Below are positions 24,697-33,286 of a stretch of DNA of 64,000 nucleotides, in pieces (position 1 is the stretch's first letter; the number at the start of each line of letters is the position of its first letter). The DNA lies in NCBI GenBank assembly GCA_964557955.1, contig CAZLCS010000016.1, positions 1 through 64,000 of the forward strand, read 5' to 3'. The notes below the pieces were generated by a model. That model saw only the letters and a list, made by a program, of their open reading frames with translations. It did not search any database and had not been told where the DNA came from. The position numbers and the translations under genes are program-made. Source of the DNA: JALOOX01 sp964557955. Lineage in GTDB: Bacteria; Desulfobacterota; Syntrophobacteria; Syntrophobacterales; Syntrophobacteraceae.

Positions 24697-25419
24697 CTAC
24701 GTCTCTCCTTTCAGATCTTCCAATTGCTTGCGTATGTAGCGGAAGGCCAGCAAAAGCAAAAGCTCGTCGTCTGCCTGCGCTCTGCGATGTGTTTCATCAT
24801 CGAGATCAAAGGATTCGCGGAAAGCCTCGTCCTTCAGGAACTCAGCAAAACGATCGAGGTCGTAAGCCAGAAAGAGGAGTTTTCCCAGAGCCGAGGTCAG
24901 GCGTCTTCCGCCCTGAAACCCTTGATCCAAAACGCCCTGAAAGGCCCGATCCATCTCTGCGCAGGAATCGACTCCCTGGCCGGCCAGCCAGTCCCGAACA
25001 ACCGTTCCCTCACCTTCACCCAACCCGAGGCACCGGTCCTTTCCCACGATGGGGCGATACTCGCCTTCCTTCGAACCGGGATCCAAGGGATACATGCGGC
25101 AAGCCCAGGGCCGGTATTCATACACGGAACAGCCGTCATCGGTCACCAGTCGGCAGCGCAGTGTCCCGGGATCCATCAGAAGCTCCACAACCGGGATCAA
25201 AGAGTCTCCCGCCAGGAATTGTCGGGTGTAATGCTCCAGCACCTCGGCCGAACCGATTTGAAGCGCGCGACGAAGGCGCAGGACGTCATAGGGGGTCAAA
25301 TAAATGCTGACGTCCCGGCAGCACCGAGTGAAGCACGGGAGGTTGTCATTGCAGATGAAATGAAACGAGTCGTCAAGACTGAGTGCTGGGCGGTCTTGAG
25401 CGGGTTGACTGGATTCCAT
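24697..25419 (-). CDS. YkgJ-family cysteine cluster protein, paralogue 1
   Basis: 240 residues from the ATG at 25419, six bases after GAAGGA. The Cys signature is FHFICNDNLPCFTRCCRDV, then LTPYDVLRLRR, then DGCSVYEYRPWACRMYP. This is the YkgJ (CxxCxxxxC) family, proposed to bind zinc or iron. Two paralogues occur at 31172 and 32371, and all three lie in the sulfate-reduction region. This one is the last gene on the minus strand after the qmo genes, separated from them by an inverted repeat. Function unknown. Confidence 0.82.
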   Translation of the reverse strand: MESSQPAQDRPALSLDDSFHFICNDNLPCFTRCCRDVSIYLTPYDVLRLRRALQIGSAEVLEHYTRQFLAGDSLIPVVELLMDPGTLRCRLVTDDGCSVYEYRPWACRMYPLDPGSKEGEYRPIVGKDRCLGLGEGEGTVVRDWLAGQGVDSCAEMDRAFQGVLDQGFQGGRRLTSALGKLLFLAYDLDRFAEFLKDEAFRESFDLDDETHRRAQADDELLLLLAFRYIRKQLEDLKGET

Positions 25420-25437
25420 CGCACATCCTTCAATCCA

Positions 25438-25466
25438 ATGCCGTCCAGGTATTCCCTGGACGGCAT
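25438..25466. repeat. Perfect inverted repeat between YkgJ and qmo genes
   Basis: ATGCCGTCCAGG pairs perfectly with CCTGGACGGCAT around a five-base loop. No T tract follows in either direction, so a classical terminator is not supported. It lies 18 bases upstream of a YkgJ-family start, so it could be an operator, or an RNA hairpin that separates this gene from the qmo transcript. Confidence 0.6.
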
Positions 25467-25600
25467 GAAGATGGTACCGGAACGATCCCATAATCCGGTT
25501 CTATTGCTGTTTCGGCTGGCTCTGCGGGAAGCCCCCTTCGCTTTCCCTCTTGATGAGGGGCGAGGGGGGCACTCCCCGCTGCAGCTGATTCACCCGGGCA

Positions 25601-26761
25601 TCAGAGTGCTGCGGCCAGCACTTCCGACAGCTCGGTGATTTCCAGGTCGTCCTGTTTGCCCAAGCTGTTGCAGGCATCCGTTAACATGTTCAGACAGTAA
25701 GGACAAGAGGTGGTCAGCATCGCAGCACCCTGGCCGAGGGCATCCGTCACCCTCAGCTCACCAAAGCGCTCTCCCATGGGGACTTCCGCCCAGATGCGCC
25801 CCCCGCCGCCTGCGCAGCAGAGGCTCATTTCCCGGCTTCGCCCGAGCTCAACGGCATCGTCTCCCGCGATGCCGCTCAGGAGCCGGCGCGGCGCATCGTA
25901 GACCTGGCTGTGCCGGCCGAGGTAACACGGGTCGTGGAAGGCAATCTTCTTGCCCGCCCCTTTCGAAAAGGAGAGCTTCCCGTCCGCCACCAACTGCGTC
26001 AGGAGCTCCGTATAGTGGATCACCTCCCACTCTCCGCCCATCTCGGGATACTCGTTCTTGAATGTCCACAGACAATGAGGGGACGTTGTGATGATCTTCT
26101 TCACGCCCTTGCCGTTGAAAAGCTCGATGTTGGACTGGGCCAGTTTCTGAAAGAGCTCCTCATCGCCCAGCTTGCGCATGCTCTCACCACAGCAGCTCTC
26201 GTCGTTGCCGATGACCCCGAAGCTCACGCCCCCGGCTTTGAGCAGCGCCGCAATACTCTGGGCGACCTTCGTGCTGCGCGGGTCATAGCAGGAATGGCAG
26301 CACACGAAGAGGAAATACTCCGTGTCCGGCCCGAACGCGGGAATATCGAGCCCAGCCTGCCAGTCGGTCCGCTTCTCACGAGGGCCCGACCAGGGGTTGC
26401 CATTGGCATGGGCGCTCCCCAGAATGGGACGAAGGTTGGCGGGCACCATGCCTCCCCCGACAATACTGGATCGCATGGCCCGCACGTTGTCCACGATCTT
26501 CACCCCGCGCGGGCAGTTGGTCTGGCACATGCTGCAGGTGGAGCAGGCAAAGAGGACCTTTTCATCCTCAAAACCTTCCATGCCCATCTGCCCCAAACGC
26601 TGCATGTGGCGGATGTTGAAGCTCTCGCTCGTTTCTCCCGGCACCAACCGCCAGGGGCAGAGGTTGGTGCAGAGGCCGCACTGCATGCACCAGTTGACCG
26701 TCTCGGCCCCCATCTCCACGATGTAGTCTCTCATCTCAAGGGATACACTCTTCGGTTCCAT
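25601..26761 (-). CDS. HdrD-like (HdrC-HdrB fused) subunit in place of QmoC
   Basis: 386 residues. The N-terminus has two [4Fe-4S] motifs, CMQCGLCTNLCPW and CSTCSMCQTNCPRG. Two CCG-type domains follow (FVCCHSCYD with ESCCGE; DPCYLGRHSQVY with LCCAGGGGR), as in HdrD/GlpC. No membrane helix is visible, unlike the QmoC of Desulfovibrio, which carries a cytochrome b part. It directly follows qmoB with 22 bases between. It probably completes the Qmo-type electron-transfer complex to APS reductase as a soluble Hdr module, as reported for qmoAB-hdrBC in Gram-positive sulfate reducers. Confidence 0.83.
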   Translation of the reverse strand: MEPKSVSLEMRDYIVEMGAETVNWCMQCGLCTNLCPWRLVPGETSESFNIRHMQRLGQMGMEGFEDEKVLFACSTCSMCQTNCPRGVKIVDNVRAMRSSIVGGGMVPANLRPILGSAHANGNPWSGPREKRTDWQAGLDIPAFGPDTEYFLFVCCHSCYDPRSTKVAQSIAALLKAGGVSFGVIGNDESCCGESMRKLGDEELFQKLAQSNIELFNGKGVKKIITTSPHCLWTFKNEYPEMGGEWEVIHYTELLTQLVADGKLSFSKGAGKKIAFHDPCYLGRHSQVYDAPRRLLSGIAGDDAVELGRSREMSLCCAGGGGRIWAEVPMGERFGELRVTDALGQGAAMLTTSCPYCLNMLTDACNSLGKQDDLEITELSEVLAAAL

Positions 26762-26783
26762 GAATCATCTCCTGTGTCGGTGC

Positions 26784-29000
26784 TTAGAATCCCTTGTAGG
26801 GGTTCGGATCCATTGCCTCAATGCGGGCGGCGAAACTGTTCAGAATCTCGGGGAGACGGTGGTAGTCCGTGATGGAGACCTCCTCGACAGTCACCCGATC
26901 CGACTCCAACCTCAGGCGATCCAGCGTTTCCTTGATCTTGGACATGCGGATGTTGGCGAGCTCACTGCCCTTGATGAAGTGGCACTGGTAGTCGTCTCCG
27001 TGCCTGCACCCGAGGAGTATGATACCGTCGATTCCCTTGGAGAGGGCGTCGGCGATCCAGACCAGGTTCATGGACCCCAGGCATCGCACGGGGATGAAGC
27101 GAAGCCACGGGCTGTAGGTGAGCCGACGGATCCCCGCCATGTCCAGGGCCGGGTAAGCGTCGTTTTCGCAGGCGAACACAAGAATTCTGGGCTTCTCGTC
27201 ATATTCATCCGGCACATTCACGGCCTTGATGACATTGCCGATCATGGGCACCGAGTAGTTTTTGAAGGAGATGATCCGTTCCGGGCAGGCACCCATGCAG
27301 ACACCGCAGCGACGGCAACGGGTCGGGTTGGGAAGCGGGTTCGCCTTCTCGTCCTCGTTGATGGCCCCGAAAGGACATTCCTCCGTGCACCGTTTACACT
27401 GGGTGCAGCGCTGCATGAAGAACTCCGGGTAGCTCAGGTCGCCCGCCCGAGGATGAAGCGCCTTGCCCTGGGACACCATCTCCACGCACTGGATGGCCTT
27501 GAGCGCCGCCCCCGTTGCGTCTTCCATGGCGGCTGCGTAGTCCATCGGGGCGCGAACCGTTCCTGCCGGATAGATGCCTGTCCGGCGAGATTCATAGGGG
27601 AAGCAGACGAAGTGCGAGTCGGGGAATCCGTACCGGAGAGCCGGCATCTCCGGGCCCTGGCGGTATTCCAGATTCAAAACGTTGGAGACCAGAATGGTGT
27701 CCGCAGGGACTTCGGCGGCTTCCTCGCCTTCCTTGGGCGCCTGAGCCTTGAACGGCTCGCCGAGCGCCGTCGTGGGCACCATGCCGTTGGCCAGCACGAC
27801 CAGGTCCACGGCCTCGGACATGACAGGAGAGCCGGTCAGAATGTCGTCCGCCGTGATCATCAGGCTTCCGGATCCATCGTCATCAACGCCCGTCACGGTC
27901 CCTCGCACGAAGAGGACGCCGTCTTTCTGAAGCTGCTTGTAAAAGAGCTCATAGCTTCCGTGAGCGCGCATGTCCTTGTAGAAAACGTAAACCGGGGTCT
28001 CCGGATTGGCGGTTTTGAAATATTTGGCCTGCTTGAGGGATTCGACGCAGCAGGCGGCGGAGCAGTAAGGCAGGTGGTCGGGGTCGCGCGAGCCGGCGCA
28101 GAGCACGAAGGCGACGCTTCCGACGGGACTTCCATTGGAGGGACGCGTCACGCTTCCCGCCTTGAACATGGCTTCGAGCTGGCTCGAGGTGATGACATCC
28201 GGCGACTTTCCGTAACCCAGGTGGGTGAGCTTTTCCGCATCGTAAGGCACCGCTCCGCTCGCAAGGACGATGGACCCCACCCGTTCCTCCGCAGAGCTGC
28301 CGTTTTGCTTCACGGAGATGTCGAACATGCAGGGCGCCCCCACAATCTTCTCGATTTGCGCGCCGGTGTAAACTTTGATGGCGGGTTGGGCGGCAACCTC
28401 CTGGGCGAGCTCCTCGACCACGTTTTCCCTGAGCTCCTCGTAAGGAGGCTGGGTGGGCGCCAGCATGTGTACGTCTTTCAAATAGCCGCCCAGCTGATCG
28501 GATTTTTCGACCAGCACGACTTCGTAGCCGGCCTTGGCGGCTTCCCTGGCAGCCGTCATGCCGGCAACTCCGCCTCCCACCACGAGGATGCGCTTGCTGA
28601 GGTCTTCAGCGATGAAAGGCGCGAGGGGCTCCATATCCTGAGCCTTCGTGATGCCCATCCGCAGCTGGTCTTCAGCCATCATCTGGGTGTCTTCATGGTT
28701 GGGGGGCTGGGACCAGGCGAGCTGCTCCCTGAGATTCACACGCTCCACGATCTTGTCCGGCGCAAAGGCGAAAACGTCCGTCATCACACGGGGAGAGCAC
28801 GCAGCGATCACCATGGTGTTGACACCGCCTTCAACGTCCGCTTTGATCTGCGCCACGCCTTCGGCACTGCACAGTACAGCGTGCTGGGTGCATATCGCCG
28901 GCTTGAATTCTGAAGCGGCCACACCAGCCAGGGCGTCCACGTCGAGGGCCTCCCCGATGCCGCAGCCCGAACAAATATAAACACCGATCTTCTTTTCCAT
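26784..29000 (-). CDS. qmoB: QmoB-like HdrA/MvhD flavoprotein
   Basis: 738 residues from the ATG at 29000, preceded by a perfect AGGAGG. The N-terminus MEKKIGVYICSGCGIGEALD is typical of QmoB. An FAD domain follows (LVVGGGVAGMTAAREAAKAG), then two [4Fe-4S] motifs (CTQCKRCTEECPFGA; CRRCGVCMGACPER), and a C-terminal MvhD-like domain (FACENDAYPALDMAGIRR, with GCRHGDDYQC). It forms the core of the quinone-interacting membrane-bound oxidoreductase with QmoA and gives electrons to AprBA. The gene lies four bases after qmoA. Confidence 0.9.
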   Translation of the reverse strand: MEKKIGVYICSGCGIGEALDVDALAGVAASEFKPAICTQHAVLCSAEGVAQIKADVEGGVNTMVIAACSPRVMTDVFAFAPDKIVERVNLREQLAWSQPPNHEDTQMMAEDQLRMGITKAQDMEPLAPFIAEDLSKRILVVGGGVAGMTAAREAAKAGYEVVLVEKSDQLGGYLKDVHMLAPTQPPYEELRENVVEELAQEVAAQPAIKVYTGAQIEKIVGAPCMFDISVKQNGSSAEERVGSIVLASGAVPYDAEKLTHLGYGKSPDVITSSQLEAMFKAGSVTRPSNGSPVGSVAFVLCAGSRDPDHLPYCSAACCVESLKQAKYFKTANPETPVYVFYKDMRAHGSYELFYKQLQKDGVLFVRGTVTGVDDDGSGSLMITADDILTGSPVMSEAVDLVVLANGMVPTTALGEPFKAQAPKEGEEAAEVPADTILVSNVLNLEYRQGPEMPALRYGFPDSHFVCFPYESRRTGIYPAGTVRAPMDYAAAMEDATGAALKAIQCVEMVSQGKALHPRAGDLSYPEFFMQRCTQCKRCTEECPFGAINEDEKANPLPNPTRCRRCGVCMGACPERIISFKNYSVPMIGNVIKAVNVPDEYDEKPRILVFACENDAYPALDMAGIRRLTYSPWLRFIPVRCLGSMNLVWIADALSKGIDGIILLGCRHGDDYQCHFIKGSELANIRMSKIKETLDRLRLESDRVTVEEVSITDYHRLPEILNSFAARIEAMDPNPYKGF

Positions 29001-29004
29001 CGAT

Positions 29005-30273
29005 TTACCTCCTGAATGTCGCTTGAATGGCTTTGAGGGCTGCAGCAGTCGCATCCTGAACACTGGAAGCCACATCCACCGGTCGCTTGACGCAGCCCCC
29101 ACCGACAATGCCCGCTACGGGCTGTTCAGACAGGATGAAGCCGTTTTCGTCGTAGGCTGCCTCAGCGGGGATTTTATCCGTGGCGGTCGCGGGGACCATG
29201 CCCGTGGCCAAAACCACCAGGTCGAACTGGTCTTTGAGGATCTTGCCGGTCGTCTGGTCCTCAACCTGCACCGTCACCATCCCCGTGGCTGCATCTTCGG
29301 TGACTTCGCCGGCCTTGCCCTTGATGAGCGTCACACGCTCCTCGGCCTGAACTTTGGTGAAGAAGTCCTCGAACTTCCCGAGAGCACGGATATCGATGTA
29401 GAAAATGGTGGCAGTCGCCTCGGGGTCCTGCTCCAGGACGTACGTCGCCTGCTTTAGCGACGCGAGGCAGCAGACGCCGGAACAGTAGGGAAGGTGGTTC
29501 TCGTCCCGCGACCCGGCACACTGCACGAAAGCAACCCTTTTGACCGGGGCGCCGTCCGAGGGCCTCAGGATTTGTCCCCCGGTAGGGCCTGTGAAGGAGG
29601 CCAGACGCTCCATCATGACGTTGGAGACAACGTTCTGATTCCTGCCGAACCCGTAATAACCGATCCTTTCGGCTTCGTACGGCTTCCACCCGGTGGCCCA
29701 GACGACCGAGCCGACTTTCAGGTCAAACTGCTGAGGCTGCATGGCGAGATCCACGGCATCATATGGACAGGCGGCCTTGATGGCATCCGCCTCGGGGGTG
29801 CCGATCACCTGCGGGGCGACCAGATAACGCATGGGAAAGGCGAAATCATGCGGGAGGTGAGCTGCCTTCACAGTGTCCATGCCGTAATTGAATGGGTTGG
29901 GAACTTCCGTCGTGGCAGCCTGCGCACACAGACCGCACCCCGTGCATTTCTCGTTCACGTAGCGGGGGGCGAGCGCGATCGTAACATCGAAGTTCCCCGC
30001 TTCCCCCTTTATCCCCGTCACCTCTGCCATCGTAAAGAATCGAATGAGGGGGTTGTTCTTGATCCTTCTGAAGTTGATCTCCAAGCCACAGCTTGGGGGA
30101 CAGAGCTTCGGGAAATATTTGTTCATGCGCGCAACACGACCGCCCAAGTAGGGTTCCTTCTCCACCAGGTATACCTGGAACCCAGCTTCCGCGGCTTCCA
30201 GTGCGGCGCTCAAGCCACTCATGCCGCCTCCCACCACCAGAATGCTCCGGTTTCCATTCATCGCATCAGCCAT
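29005..30273 (-). CDS. qmoA: QmoA-like HdrA flavoprotein
   Basis: 422 residues from the ATG at 30273 with GGAGG seven bases upstream. FAD-binding GGGMSGLSAALEAAEAGFQV, GGRVARMNKYFPKLCPPSC, a Cys motif CTGCGLCAQAATTEV, and a C-terminal GGCVKRPVDVASSVQDA segment place it in the HdrA/QmoA group. It is the first gene of qmoA-qmoB-hdrD-like. The Qmo complex connects the electron pool with APS reductase in sulfate reducers. Confidence 0.9.
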   Translation of the reverse strand: MADAMNGNRSILVVGGGMSGLSAALEAAEAGFQVYLVEKEPYLGGRVARMNKYFPKLCPPSCGLEINFRRIKNNPLIRFFTMAEVTGIKGEAGNFDVTIALAPRYVNEKCTGCGLCAQAATTEVPNPFNYGMDTVKAAHLPHDFAFPMRYLVAPQVIGTPEADAIKAACPYDAVDLAMQPQQFDLKVGSVVWATGWKPYEAERIGYYGFGRNQNVVSNVMMERLASFTGPTGGQILRPSDGAPVKRVAFVQCAGSRDENHLPYCSGVCCLASLKQATYVLEQDPEATATIFYIDIRALGKFEDFFTKVQAEERVTLIKGKAGEVTEDAATGMVTVQVEDQTTGKILKDQFDLVVLATGMVPATATDKIPAEAAYDENGFILSEQPVAGIVGGGCVKRPVDVASSVQDATAAALKAIQATFRR

Positions 30274-30379
30274 TGAATTGCCTCCGTGGTCAATTGGATC
30301 ATCGCCTGCATATTCTGCCGTCATCAAACATCCCCAGGTCCTTTCAACGGATCAGGCCAAGGACATTGCTAAATTCCTC

Positions 30380-30409
30380 ATGTTAGTCCAATTGTGAAAC
30401 TCTTTTCAA
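30380..30409 (-). promoter_or_regulatory. Putative promoter of the qmo genes
   Basis: On the minus strand TTGAAA (30409-30404), 18 bases, then TAACAT (30385-30380), about 107 bases upstream of the qmoA start. A reasonable sigma-70 match, not tested. Confidence 0.4.
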
Positions 30410-30742
30410 CTCAAAATTCCGGGGCAAGAGCGCGGCGCAGAGGACTTGGCAGGGGCGATGAAAAGTCCCTTGACGACACAGAATCCTGCAAGGTTCGCAG
30501 AATGAAAATCTCCCCGGCGCCTGCTTGCCGGCAGGGGGGGGCAAGGGTAGCCTCATGATGGCTATTTCAGTTTGGTGGTGAGGGGAGGTGTAGCGAACGG
30601 GGCTCTACTTGACAACATCAGAGAAAGGTTATTAGTTTTTCGACAAGAGCCTGTAGACTTGTGTAAATCTCATGAATAGGCTCGCAGTTTGCTGCATCAT
30701 CAGGTGATCATGGGACGAGACCAGGTCCCAAAGGAGATAGGA

Positions 30743-31000
30743 ATGGAAACAAACAATTACTGTGACAACTTAGTGGCCGAACTGAGTGGATGGAAGGCCA
30801 AAGTATCTGAGGTTCTGGGGAGAATGGACAGGGTCTCCTCTGGTGACAAGGAAAAAGTCATCGACCAGGTCCGGGACATGCACATGTTCCTGGGAGAACT
30901 TGAGAACAGAATTGAGGCATTGAAGGTGGAGTGCCCAACAGGTTGGGAGCCGGGCCATATTGAAATGGAGGCGAAGCTCTCTGAAAAGTACATCTACTGA
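30743..31000 (+). CDS. Hypothetical helical protein between apr and qmo genes
   Basis: 85 residues from the ATG at 30743, directly after AAGGAGATAGGA. It is amphipathic and probably a coiled coil (LSGWKAKVSEVLGRMDRV; DQVRDMHMFLGELENRIEAL), with two single Cys. No family recognised. It is divergent from qmoA and oriented opposite to the rest of the region. TTGACA at 30609 may be part of its promoter, but no good -10 box follows. Confidence 0.7.
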   Translation: METNNYCDNLVAELSGWKAKVSEVLGRMDRVSSGDKEKVIDQVRDMHMFLGELENRIEALKVECPTGWEPGHIEMEAKLSEKYIY

Positions 31001-31084
31001 AAGCAGCCTCCGAAGTTGGATAGAACGGCATTCCCTTGGTGATCTGGAAGGGTTACATCAGGAGAAAACAGAGATCTTGAAGGC

Positions 31085-31109
31085 AGGGAAGGGGCTCATC
31101 CCCTTCCCT
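31085..31109. terminator. Hairpin between convergent genes
   Basis: AGGGAAGGGG-CTCAT-CCCCTTCCCT makes a perfect 10-bp stem with a five-base loop, between the 85-residue gene (stop 31000) and the convergent YkgJ-family gene (stop 31172). No T tract follows on either strand, so termination is inferred from position. Confidence 0.55.
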
Positions 31110-31171
31110 CTGTGACAGTGACGACTTCGCTCCTGCTGCGGCAAGCGTCACCACGGGAGTCTTCCCCAGGC

Positions 31172-31969
31172 TCATGCCGCTGGCTCTTTGGCCTTCTTGA
31201 ATTCATCCTTTATCTTGAGCGTTTCTTCCAACATCAAAATATACTTCAAATATTTGAATCCGAACTTCATCAATGCAACATCGTCCGATTTTATTTTCTC
31301 GACTTCATCGCTATCCATTTCAAACATGTTCAGGAAGCCGCTTTCAAAAACAAACTTCTTGAATCTGTCCAGATCATAACTTGCCATATAGATAAGAGGC
31401 TGCTTGTCCTTGTCAAGCTTCGGTTGGCCGGGATTATCTCTCCTCAATTGTATCTCGGCCCACTCCTTGTTCATTTCATCATAAATGTCAACTCCCTGTG
31501 CGGTCCTCCACGTATCAATCGTCCATTCACTATCTTGATCATATCCCTTACAATTCGGCTCTCGGATAAAGAAGAAGAATTCCTGAGGTATAGGCCCCTT
31601 TGCTGAATCCTTCATCATGATCCCTTTGCCAACAGGGTAATACCGGCAGTTGGCAGGGCGATCATCGTAGATACTGCAACCGTCAGGTGTAACGAAAGGA
31701 CACTTGCCTTCGTTATTGTCATTCATTTTGAGTACTGCAAAAGGATGCGATGAAGCTTCATCTATATGTACATATGTATATTCTTTGAGGAATTCGTCTG
31801 ATGTAAGGCCAAGCCTTGTTTTCATCCTCAAGATGTCATATGGGGTGAGTAGCATGTCAGTATGTTTGCAGCATATATTGAAGCAGCTGAGATCCTTATG
31901 ACAGCTGAACTTGAAAGCTGAATCCAATGTGCGCTCAACGGGCTCCACATACTTGGTACTCGGCAACAT
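31172..31969 (-). CDS. YkgJ-family cysteine cluster protein, paralogue 2
   Basis: 265 residues from the ATG at 31969, eight bases after AAAGGA. Signature segments: FKFSCHKDLSCFNICCKHTD, LTPYDILRMKTRLGL, KCPFVTPDGCSIYDDRPANC with RYYP. This gives the same conserved Cys set as the paralogues at 24697 and 32371. The C-terminal half is helical and lysine-rich. The gene is more AT-rich than the qmo and apr genes. Function unknown; a metal-binding or electron-transfer role near APS reductase is possible. Confidence 0.82.
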   Translation of the reverse strand: MLPSTKYVEPVERTLDSAFKFSCHKDLSCFNICCKHTDMLLTPYDILRMKTRLGLTSDEFLKEYTYVHIDEASSHPFAVLKMNDNNEGKCPFVTPDGCSIYDDRPANCRYYPVGKGIMMKDSAKGPIPQEFFFFIREPNCKGYDQDSEWTIDTWRTAQGVDIYDEMNKEWAEIQLRRDNPGQPKLDKDKQPLIYMASYDLDRFKKFVFESGFLNMFEMDSDEVEKIKSDDVALMKFGFKYLKYILMLEETLKIKDEFKKAKEPAA

Positions 31970-32370
31970 GCTGGAATCCTTTCTGTCTGCAATACAATCG
32001 AGAAGGAGCGATTCTCTGACAAGGCCGCCGAGAGCACGGTTGCACTGCCGCTGCGTCGCCTCGAACCAATCACAGGACAAATGCGCCGGCTGTCTTGGCG
32101 GTCCCATTCTGTAAAATGAACGAGCGCATTGTAACCACTCCAAGAAGAAATGACCATGACTTAATCTTCATCGATAGATTTTTTTCGAGGCGAGTCCTTT
32201 CCAACCAGGAATCGTTTGGGGGAAGTGTCGATGATGTCATTAGAGAAAGCGAAAGAGACAGAGGAATCCCGTAACGCAGGAACTCCCACCTTCGGCTCCC
32301 AATGACCGGGAAAGGGCGGGATTGGATAACACTTCCCGTCAAAGAGCAGGAGAGAGTTGAGGTGTGAAGA

Positions 32371-33147
32371 CTAACAAGATGCCTTGTTCCTGGATTGAAG
32401 CAGCTCATTCATCTCCCGGTCCTTAAACCTTAAGGTATCTTCAGAGAAAAGGCTGAACTTTATCCATCTATAGCCGAAATTCAACAATTCCTCATCATCA
32501 TCCCTGATCTTTTCGATAGTCTCTTTTTGGACATCATATTTCTCGAAAAATTTACTTTGAAAGAGGAATCTTCTAAATGAATCGAGATCATAACAGGCTG
32601 TATAGATCAATCTAGCCTTTCCCGAATCGAGAGAATTACCCTTCTGAAAAAAATCATGCCGTGTAATCTCTTTGTACGCTTTGTTCATCATGTCATAGAT
32701 GTCAATATTTTGAGCCTTCTTCCACTCTCTTACCGTGGATTCCTCATTTTCTTTAAATCCAAGACAGAAGGAGATTTCTTCTATCACAAATTCCTCTTCC
32801 TCAGAAGAAATAGGGAATACGGGATACATCCTGCAGGACCATGGTCTGTCCGGGTAGATGCTGCAGCCATCCGGCACGACAAAGGGACAGGTTCTCTTGT
32901 CGTCTTCAATCATCTTGAGCATTACCAGAGGAATCCCATCTTCACCAACGAATGTGTTCGTATATCTTTCAAGGAACTCTTGTGACGATAAACCGGTAGC
33001 CCTTCGCATTCTCAGGACATCGTAGGGTGTGAGAAAAATATTGATATCTCGGCAGCACCTGTTGGTGCAGGCAAGCCCTCGATGGCACGAGAACTTGAAT
33101 TCTTCATCTATCGTAAAAAGAACCTTTTCGGATTGATCTTGATTCAT
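32371..33147 (-). CDS. YkgJ-family cysteine cluster protein, paralogue 3
   Basis: 258 residues. FKFSCHRGLACTNRCCRDIN, LTPYDVLRMRRATGL and TCPFVVPDGCSIYPDRPWSC, then RMYP, repeat the signature of the other two paralogues. Their order along the strand is aprA, this gene, paralogue 2, then (after a gene on the other strand) qmoA. Composition is AT-rich. No signal peptide. The function is not known for any family member in this context. Confidence 0.83.
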   Translation of the reverse strand: MNQDQSEKVLFTIDEEFKFSCHRGLACTNRCCRDINIFLTPYDVLRMRRATGLSSQEFLERYTNTFVGEDGIPLVMLKMIEDDKRTCPFVVPDGCSIYPDRPWSCRMYPVFPISSEEEEFVIEEISFCLGFKENEESTVREWKKAQNIDIYDMMNKAYKEITRHDFFQKGNSLDSGKARLIYTACYDLDSFRRFLFQSKFFEKYDVQKETIEKIRDDDEELLNFGYRWIKFSLFSEDTLRFKDREMNELLQSRNKASC

Positions 33148-33233
33148 GCAGTATTCTCACAAAAATTGTAGTGTTCTGACAATGAGCCACTTCATTCAAT
33201 GTCAATGGTTTGGGAGGCTCCGCGCAAATTTTT

Positions 33234-33258
33234 AGGGGCGACCTGAAAGGTCGCCCCT
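33234..33258 (-). terminator. Hairpin after aprA
   Basis: AGGGGCGACC-TTTCA-GGTCGCCCCT on the minus strand is a perfect 10-bp GC-rich stem 29 bases after the aprA stop. The following bases are AAAAATTT rather than a clean T run, so it may terminate transcription or protect the aprBA 3' end. Confidence 0.6.
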
Positions 33259-33286
33259 TGCGATACCGATCTGAAACAAGCAGAAA

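Noticed and set aside
26760..28913. Long plus-strand frame opposite qmoB
   Set aside because: Antisense shadow of qmoB; the minus-strand product is complete and recognisable.
30609..30640. Promoter for the 85-residue gene at 30743
   Set aside because: TTGACA is present but no acceptable -10 box lies at 15-19 bases.
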